10,000 nucleotides of DNA from Rheinheimera sp. (lineage in GTDB: Bacteria; Pseudomonadota; Gammaproteobacteria; Enterobacterales; Alteromonadaceae): positions 1-10,000 of the forward strand of contig NZ_JAIWOI010000009.1 of assembly GCF_020217005.1 (NCBI RefSeq). The letters are read 5' to 3'. Below the pieces are notes generated by a model that was given only the letters and a program-made list of their open reading frames with translations, had not been told where the DNA came from and did not search any database. The number at the start of each line of letters is the position of its first letter. The first letter of the stretch is position 1. Made by a program: the position numbers and the translations under genes. This document shows positions 5,091 through 10,000 of this stretch, piece by piece.

Positions 5091-7322
5091 ATGAAATCTG
5101 TCTACCTGCTTAGCACGCTGGCGCTTAGCCTCAGCTTCGCCACTATGGCCGACGAAGGCCAATGGCAGCCGCATCAACTGGCTGAATTACAACATGAATT
5201 AACAGCCAAAGGCATTGAAATACCAGGCAAACAACTGGCTGACTTAAGTCAGTACCCGATGAATGCCATTGTAAGCCTTGGCTATTGCTCCGCTTCTTTT
5301 GTTTCGCCCAAAGGCCTGGTGGTGACCAACCATCACTGCGCATACAACGCGATACAGAATAATTCCACCAAAGACAACAACCTGATTGATAAAGGTTTTT
5401 TAGCCAAAACTATGGCGGAAGAACTGCCAGCAGGGCCGCAGGAACGTTTGTATATCACCGAAGCTGTGACTGACGTAACAGCACAAATTACTGGCACTTT
5501 GGCTGCAGATTTATCCGGCAAGGCGCGTTATGAAGCCATAGAGGCCAACCGCAAGGCGCTGATTAAAGACTGTGAAAGCGATCCGAATTACCGCTGCTCT
5601 GTGGTCAGTTTTCACCACGGTATGGAATACTTCCAAATTAAACAGCTAATGCTGCAGGACGTGCGTTTGGTCTATGCACCGTCAGAATCAGTCGGCAATT
5701 ATGGCGGCGATATCGATAACTTCGAATACCCGCGCCACACAGGGGATTACACCTTTATCCGGGGTTATGTCGGCAAAGACGGCAAACCAGCACCTTATTC
5801 AGTAGATAACGTGCCTTACAGCAGCAAAAACTTTTTAAAAGTAAATGCCAGTGGTGTACGCCAGGGCGATGGCATTTTATTGGCAGGTTACCCGGGCCAA
5901 ACCAGCCGCTATCGTTTAGCCGATGAAATTGCTTTTGCTGCCGACTGGCAATATCCGGCTCAGGTAAAAACTTATCAGCAAATGATCAACACCATCGACC
6001 GCTTAGGCGCGGCTGACGCCGATTTAAAAGTGAAATACGCCTCTACCGTCAAAGGCCACAATAACCGCATGAAAAAACTGCAGGGCTTATTGGACGGCTT
6101 TAAAGTCACAGATATTCACGCCATTAAAGCGCAGCAGGAACAAGCTTTGCTGGACTGGATTAAGGCCGATGAAGCCCGCAAACCTTATCAACAAAGTATT
6201 GAAGCATTAAAACAAGTGATAGACGCTGAACAGGCCTTTACCCAGCAAACTTATTACTTTGAAGCCGCCAAACGCAGCGATTTATTACAAGCCGCTATTC
6301 TGTTGTACCGCTTAGCGCAGGAAAACCAAAAGCCGGACGCAGAGCGCGAAATGGGCTTCCAGCAACGTGACTTAAAAATGATTGAAGGCCGCCTGGCCCG
6401 GATGGAAAAAAGCTTCCATCCGACTATGGATATCGCCATTTGGTCAGAACAGCTCGCCGAGTATTTAGCTCAGCCTGATTCGGTGCGCGTTGCAGAATTA
6501 GACGCAGCTTTAGGTGTCACCGCTGGCATGACGCAAGCACAGGTTGCTGAAAAAATTACTGCGCTTTACCCACAAAGCAGCTTAACCAGCACCCAAGGCC
6601 GCACCGCCTGGTTGGGTAAAACACCAGCTGATTTTGCGCAAAGTTCAGATCCATTTATTCGCATCGCTGTGGCTATTTCTGATAAGAATCTGACGTTAGA
6701 AGCTCAGGATAAAGAATTAAAAGGCCAGTTGTCGCAAGTACGCCCAGCTTATATGCAAGCCATTATTGCGTACAACAAAGCGCAGGGAAAACCAGTGTAC
6801 CCAGACGCCAACAGCACCTTACGTATCACTTATGGTTCAGTGGATGGTTATCCGGCCAAAGACGGTGTCTATAAAACGCCTTTTACTTCAGTCAAAGGTT
6901 TAATCGCCAAACGCCAGGCTGATTACCCATTTAATGCGCCACAAAAGCTGGTGGATGCCTACCTGGCCGGTAAAACTGAAGGTTATTTTTATGCCGATTT
7001 AGCAGTACAACGCAAAGAGCCATGGTTCTGCGCTATTTTTAACTGCCCAAAAAACGACGTGAAAGCCTTTAACTCAGTGCCGGTTAACTTCTTATCCAGC
7101 GCCGACACTACGGGCGGTAACTCGGGCTCAGCGGTAATGAACGGCAAAGGTGAATTGGTCGGCTTAAATTTCGATTCGACTTATGAATCAATCACCAAAG
7201 ACTGGTACTTCAACCCGGAAATCACCCGCGCTATCCATGTCGATATCCGCTACGTGTTATGGATGATGCAATACGTTGATAACGCTGATAATTTATTGGC
7301 GGAGATGGAAATAGTCCGCTAA
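5091..7322 (+). CDS. S46 family dipeptidyl-peptidase, probably DPP11-type
   Basis: Secreted serine exopeptidase that removes dipeptides from peptide N-termini in the periplasm. The 743-residue length fits the S46 family. Residues 1-20 are a signal peptide, with cleavage likely after ATMA. The chymotrypsin-like triad is intact: His82 in VVTNHHC, Asp219 in PRHTGDYTF and Ser678 in TTGGNSGSAV. The GGDIDNFEYPRH stretch before Asp219 is the family's substrate-amino-terminus region. Residues about 270-570 are the helical insertion that caps the active site. Eighteen residues after the catalytic Ser is Ser696 (in LNFDSTYES). The equivalent position in P. gingivalis (Ser655, residue 673) is Gly in DPP7 and Arg or Ser in DPP11, so an Asp/Glu preference is the likelier call. 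The ATG has AAGGG at 5081-5085. It is monocistronic as far as seen; the released dipeptides could feed the POT transporter at 1452-3044. Confidence 0.92.
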   Translation: MKSVYLLSTLALSLSFATMADEGQWQPHQLAELQHELTAKGIEIPGKQLADLSQYPMNAIVSLGYCSASFVSPKGLVVTNHHCAYNAIQNNSTKDNNLIDKGFLAKTMAEELPAGPQERLYITEAVTDVTAQITGTLAADLSGKARYEAIEANRKALIKDCESDPNYRCSVVSFHHGMEYFQIKQLMLQDVRLVYAPSESVGNYGGDIDNFEYPRHTGDYTFIRGYVGKDGKPAPYSVDNVPYSSKNFLKVNASGVRQGDGILLAGYPGQTSRYRLADEIAFAADWQYPAQVKTYQQMINTIDRLGAADADLKVKYASTVKGHNNRMKKLQGLLDGFKVTDIHAIKAQQEQALLDWIKADEARKPYQQSIEALKQVIDAEQAFTQQTYYFEAAKRSDLLQAAILLYRLAQENQKPDAEREMGFQQRDLKMIEGRLARMEKSFHPTMDIAIWSEQLAEYLAQPDSVRVAELDAALGVTAGMTQAQVAEKITALYPQSSLTSTQGRTAWLGKTPADFAQSSDPFIRIAVAISDKNLTLEAQDKELKGQLSQVRPAYMQAIIAYNKAQGKPVYPDANSTLRITYGSVDGYPAKDGVYKTPFTSVKGLIAKRQADYPFNAPQKLVDAYLAGKTEGYFYADLAVQRKEPWFCAIFNCPKNDVKAFNSVPVNFLSSADTTGGNSGSAVMNGKGELVGLNFDSTYESITKDWYFNPEITRAIHVDIRYVLWMMQYVDNADNLLAEMEIVR

Positions 7323-7335
7323 TTTCTCGCAGATC

Positions 7336-7380
7336 CTGGGTCAGATCCATATTTACGAAGTAAATTGGCTCTGACCCCAG
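7336..7380. repeat. REP-like 45-bp palindrome
   Basis: A near-perfect palindrome starting 14 bp after the S46 stop codon. The outer arms are CTGGGTCAGATCC (7336-7348) and GGCTCTGACCCCAG (7367-7380); the inner arms ATTTAC and GTAAAT (7351-7365) flank a GAA loop. Words of the type GGCTCTGACCCC with a TTTAC...GTAAA core are, as I recall, typical of REP sequences mobilised by RAYT (REP-associated tyrosine transposase) proteins in gammaproteobacteria. No RAYT gene is in the window. It may also stabilise or end the peptidase transcript. Confidence 0.7.
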
Positions 7381-7411
7381 TTTCACGAACCTGCTAATCA
7401 GAGTCTTTTTT
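7368..7411 (+). terminator. Possible terminator after the S46 peptidase gene
   Basis: CTCTGA at 7369-7374 can pair with TCAGAG at 7398-7403, followed by TCTTTTTT up to 7411. The loop is long (23 bases) and this fold competes with the REP-like hairpin that shares its left arm, so this is only a possibility. Confidence 0.25.
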
Positions 7412-7498
7412 ACCTGATATTCAATTCGTAGGAGTAGGGGAGAGCTTTGCGCCTTCCCTTCTTAAATTACATAAGGATCTTCATAGGTCTTGTACCCG

Positions 7499-7570
7499 CC
7501 CGTCTATGGATACTGAATTGCCCGTTGATGGGGCGGGACAAGCCACGTCCCCTGCAATACTCCCGTCTAT
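7499..7570. repeat. Short direct repeats bracketing a small hairpin
   Basis: CCCGTCTAT occurs at 7499-7507 and again at 7562-7570. The 54 bp between them contain GGGAC (7534-7538) and GTCCC (7546-7550), a short stem with a 7-base loop. Together with the AT/GC-mixed stretch from 7412 this fills the space between the REP-like element and the integrase relic; I see no gene in it. The 9-bp repeat may be chance. Confidence 0.4.
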
Positions 7571-7596
7571 CGTTCAGTCAGAAACTCTCCAAACCT

Positions 7597-7770
7597 TCAC
7601 CCGTTCAGCAATAAAGACAACGGACTTTTCACCGCATTACCACCACGGTTTAAAACGTGGGTATAGATTTGCGTGGTTTTCACATCGCTATGGCCGAGTT
7701 GCTCTTGTACTGTTCGGATATCAACACCTGCTTCTAATAGGTGAGTTGCAAAACTATGACGTAATGTGTG
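7597..7770 (-). pseudogene. intI: C-terminal relic of an integron integrase (IntI)
   Basis: On the minus strand 57 codons plus a TGA (7599-7597) encode the end of a tyrosine recombinase of IntI type. It has [15 protein letters not shown] (box II), then [20 protein letters not shown], with the third catalytic His and the nucleophile Tyr, then [11 protein letters not shown], the tail characteristic of integron integrases. The catalytic residues present are His, Arg, His and Tyr. Everything before box II is gone: the frame shows no IntI similarity beyond codon HTL (7770) and meets an in-frame TAG at 7809-7807. An intact IntI has about 320-340 residues, so only about a sixth remains. The break coincides with the palindrome at 7769-7785 at the edge of the tyrosine recombinase module. 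The missing part may lie beyond the right edge of the window, on the other side of the inserted element, or may be lost. Confidence 0.85.
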
Positions 7771-7785
7771 TAAGATAATCTTACA
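7769..7785. other. Perfect 17-bp palindrome at the intI/element junction (candidate attachment site)
   Basis: TGTAAGAT and ATCTTACA flank a single central A. It sits exactly where IntI similarity ends and 8 bp before the first possible start codon of the tyrosine recombinase gene. Tyrosine recombinases act at short inverted core sites, so this could be the left recombination site of the element. It could equally be the operator or promoter element of the recombinase gene; the sequence alone does not decide. Confidence 0.45.
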
Positions 7786-7793
7786 ACTGTTAC

Positions 7794-9035
7794 ATGCTGA
7801 TATCGACTATATTTACACGTATTCGATTCAGTAAATCAAGGATGCCTGAATTGCAGCTGATTTATACCGACGATAACTTTGTTGTCTCTGGCTTGGCATA
7901 TCCACATGTTCCCATACTCCTTGATGGCGATTTCGAGATCGTTAAACCTTTCTTTCAGTTCATAGTTTACCTTACCGTACAAGATGGTCGTATACAGAGT
8001 AATAGGACGGTGAAGAACTATGCCAATGCTTTATATGATTACTTTTCTTTTTTAGACGCAAATCAGCTTTTATGGGATGACCCTTATTTAAATAAGGAGA
8101 ACAGTTTTACTATCAGCGTTCTGGCCTTATATAGGAACTGGTCAAAAAGTCTCTTGAATGACAAAGGGCATAGAATTGTTTCTGATTCTTCAATAAATAT
8201 GCGTTTGTCTGTTTTGAAAAGATTCTATGAGTACTGTTACAAAACCAGTCTAATTAATTTCGAACCTTGGGAAGTTTTGTTCAAATTAAAGCCTGAGCGC
8301 ATGCCTGGTTTTCTTCGCCATACACATGGTCAGAAGGTTATAAAATCGAATGATTTAATGATTAAGACCTTCAAAAGGCTACCGCAACTCCTTTCTTTGG
8401 ATCAGTGCAGAGAATTAATTGGGGCAATTGATAATCTGACAATGAGACTCATCACCAAGCTAATATTATCCACTGGTATTCGAAAGGATGAAGTCATAAG
8501 TTTTTCTCGAAAATATATTTTCGAGCCCGATATGCAAAAGCCTAATATCCGTATTCCTATCAGCCTGGAGCCCACCAGCAATGGTCAACGCACTAAAGGT
8601 AGCAAGCCAAGAACCGTTTATCTATCAGCGCCTTTAATGAAAGAACTATGGGATTATTTACATTTCGGTGAAGGTGTTATTCGGACGAAACGTCATAAAA
8701 AACTGCATGGCAAGGAGCCCCATAACTTGTTCCTGAATAGATTTGGTGAGCCTTTCAGTGAGGCTGCCTTAAACAACTTTTACCGCACTCTCTATGTTGG
8801 TGAAGATAAGCGCTTAAGCTTTAGAGTAAACCCTCATATGCTTCGACATACCTATGCAACAATTGAGTTGTATGCCGAAAGCACCCGGACGAATACGACA
8901 AAAGCATTAGCTTGGGTAAAATCTCGACTTGGACATTCATCGATTTCCACAACAGCTATTTATCTGCATTGTATAGAGACTCTGCATGACCAGGAGTTGT
9001 CTAGCTATCAAGCGGAAATAGATGCGATGGAGTAG
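7794..9035 (+). CDS. Tyrosine recombinase (site-specific integrase), first gene of the mobile module
   Basis: A complete 413-residue phage-integrase-family recombinase that should catalyse DNA strand exchange. Residues about 45-160 are the SAM-like core-binding domain ([19 protein letters not shown], then [15 protein letters not shown]); residues about 200-400 are the catalytic domain. All six catalytic positions are visible: Arg230 (STGIRKDE), Lys268 ([11 protein letters not shown]), His348 and Arg351 (HMLRHTYAT), His381 (RLGHSSIST) and Tyr390 (TAIYLH). The start is uncertain. ATG 7794 gives the longest form but has no ribosome binding site. ATG 7842 ([11 protein letters not shown]) begins a more family-like N-terminus but has AAGG directly against it; TTG 7851 has AAGGA at good spacing. 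Base composition is clearly more AT-rich than the upstream host genes. The next recombinase gene starts 2 bp later, as in Tn554 TnpA/TnpB-like and RIT-like modules. Confidence 0.9.
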   Translation: MLISTIFTRIRFSKSRMPELQLIYTDDNFVVSGLAYPHVPILLDGDFEIVKPFFQFIVYLTVQDGRIQSNRTVKNYANALYDYFSFLDANQLLWDDPYLNKENSFTISVLALYRNWSKSLLNDKGHRIVSDSSINMRLSVLKRFYEYCYKTSLINFEPWEVLFKLKPERMPGFLRHTHGQKVIKSNDLMIKTFKRLPQLLSLDQCRELIGAIDNLTMRLITKLILSTGIRKDEVISFSRKYIFEPDMQKPNIRIPISLEPTSNGQRTKGSKPRTVYLSAPLMKELWDYLHFGEGVIRTKRHKKLHGKEPHNLFLNRFGEPFSEAALNNFYRTLYVGEDKRLSFRVNPHMLRHTYATIELYAESTRTNTTKALAWVKSRLGHSSISTTAIYLHCIETLHDQELSSYQAEIDAME

Positions 9036-9037
9036 CC

Positions 9038-10000
9038 ATGGGAAAAAAGAAAAATTACAAGCTGTCGCAATCTAACTTACTCGAATTTAAAGGGCGCGAG
9101 AGTGATATTGGTTCTGGTAATCTTGTTTTTGAAACAGACAGAGGGTGTATAGATTTTAGTCGATGGAATTATATCGACAGGCCTGTTCAATCGAAAGTAA
9201 AGACAGCGGTTTTTGCAGGTCGAGAGGCGCTTGTGTGTGATTTGTACAATGCTGTGGTTCAGTTAAGTCATGAACTTACTGAAAGCACCATTCGCAACCT
9301 TGCATCAGCAGGTTGTATCAATTTATTTGAGTTTCTTGATGCCAAATATAAGCAAGGCGTTGAGATTAACCGCATAGAACAGTTTGATAGCAGACTTATT
9401 GAAAATATCATTTCTTGGTTGAAATACAGGCCTGCCAAAAGGGGGGATGGCACGCTCTCAGCTGGAGGTGCCAGGCACCACTATTTTTCCATAAAGTCCG
9501 TCTTATTTTACTTTGTCCGAACCGGTCGTATATCAAAAGACATTTTTCCTTATGCTCCTTTTGTTAATGTAAATCGCTCACTGGAAGTAACTGATATTTA
9601 CTCAAAATCTGAGTTCGAAAAAATAATGAGGTTTTTATGGGGGGAAATAGCATTAATTCGTAAGGGCGAATATCAGGGGAAAGATAGTCATAAATTGATT
9701 GTATATGCCCTGGTTATTGCGGCTAAAACAGGTCGAAATACATCATCAATTCTAAGCATGCAAACTGACTGCGTTCAGAGTCATCCACTATCGCCTGATA
9801 CTCATGTGTTACTTACTACATACAAAAATAGAGGCATGAACACCTCTGTTCAAGCAATGAGAAGTAGCGTTGTACTCGAAAATATGTGCTCTGCGCACAA
9901 AGATGTTGGCCAGCTAATAACTGAAGTTTTAGAAATCACATCGTCGTTAAGAAATGAAAGTAATTTAAATGATTTATTTATATATGAACACAAGGGGCGA
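9038..10000 (+). CDS. Second, larger tyrosine-recombinase-like protein, partial
   Basis: An open frame of 321 codons from ATG 9038 to the right edge, with no stop. The gene begins 2 bp after the previous stop, and its ribosome binding site (GGAG, 9029-9032) lies inside the last codons of the first recombinase, which points to coupled translation. The N-terminal ~200 residues are presumably DNA-binding and include LSHELTESTIRNLASAGCIN and HHYFSIKSVLFYFVRTG, helices like those of SAM-like domains. Residues 223-245 (YALVIAAKTGRNTSSILSMQ) match catalytic box I, with Arg233 as the likely active-site Arg, and TYKNRGMN at 261-268 is a plausible position for the catalytic Lys. Box II and the Tyr would lie outside the window. 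With box I only at residue 230 and a long stretch after it, the full protein is probably over 500 residues, like Tn554 TnpB-type partners. Function is inferred from context and box I. Confidence 0.75.
   Translation, partial: MGKKKNYKLSQSNLLEFKGRESDIGSGNLVFETDRGCIDFSRWNYIDRPVQSKVKTAVFAGREALVCDLYNAVVQLSHELTESTIRNLASAGCINLFEFLDAKYKQGVEINRIEQFDSRLIENIISWLKYRPAKRGDGTLSAGGARHHYFSIKSVLFYFVRTGRISKDIFPYAPFVNVNRSLEVTDIYSKSEFEKIMRFLWGEIALIRKGEYQGKDSHKLIVYALVIAAKTGRNTSSILSMQTDCVQSHPLSPDTHVLLTTYKNRGMNTSVQAMRSSVVLENMCSAHKDVGQLITEVLEITSSLRNESNLNDLFIYEHKGR

Noticed and set aside
7506..7778. Plus-strand 90-codon open frame
   Set aside because: It is antisense to the IntI C-terminal relic, which gives a clear family match on the minus strand; the plus-strand translation resembles nothing and has no ribosome binding site.

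Overview
The window looks like a chromosomal segment of a gammaproteobacterium, most likely an Alteromonadales-type genus such as Rheinheimera or Alishewanella. That placement is inferred from the gene set (YccF, POT peptide transporter, S46 dipeptidyl-peptidase) and from two kinds of dispersed palindromic repeat; no marker gene proves it.

Layout. Positions 1-1058 hold a minus-strand pair: a YccF-type membrane protein (648-1058) followed by the 5' part of a YkgB/RclC (DUF417) membrane protein that runs off the left edge. A 390-bp non-coding stretch (1059-1451) carries two identical-plan 11-bp palindromes 20 bp apart (operator-like), a four-copy 8-bp tandem repeat and a structured 132-bp dispersed repeat. 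Next comes a POT-family di/tripeptide transporter (1452-3044, plus strand), followed at once by a shortened, inverted copy of the same dispersed repeat and by a rho-independent terminator. On the minus strand, 3185-4889 holds an SRPBCC/AHSA1-like protein, a cryptic short reading frame with a strong ribosome binding site but no normal start codon, and an unrecognised 339-residue membrane protein. Divergently, 5091-7322 encodes a secreted S46 dipeptidyl-peptidase with an intact His-Asp-Ser triad and a Ser at the residue that separates DPP11 from DPP7.

From about 7320 the character changes. A 45-bp REP-like palindrome is followed by the last 57 codons of an integron integrase (IntI) on the minus strand, truncated exactly at its HxLRH box. 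The break coincides with a perfect 17-bp palindrome, and next to it begins a more AT-rich plus-strand module of two tyrosine recombinase genes separated by 2 bp (7794-9035, complete; 9038-10000, running off the right edge). This resembles mobile elements that move with several consecutive tyrosine recombinases (Tn554 TnpA/TnpB, RIT and related genomic-island modules). The simplest reading is that such an element inserted into, or replaced most of, an integron integrase gene.

Functionally, the S46 peptidase (release of dipeptides in the periplasm) and the POT transporter (proton-driven uptake of di- and tripeptides) fit a peptide-scavenging lifestyle, though they are about 2 kb apart and not in one operon. 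The right-hand 2.6 kb is the accessory, mobile part and the most interesting region.
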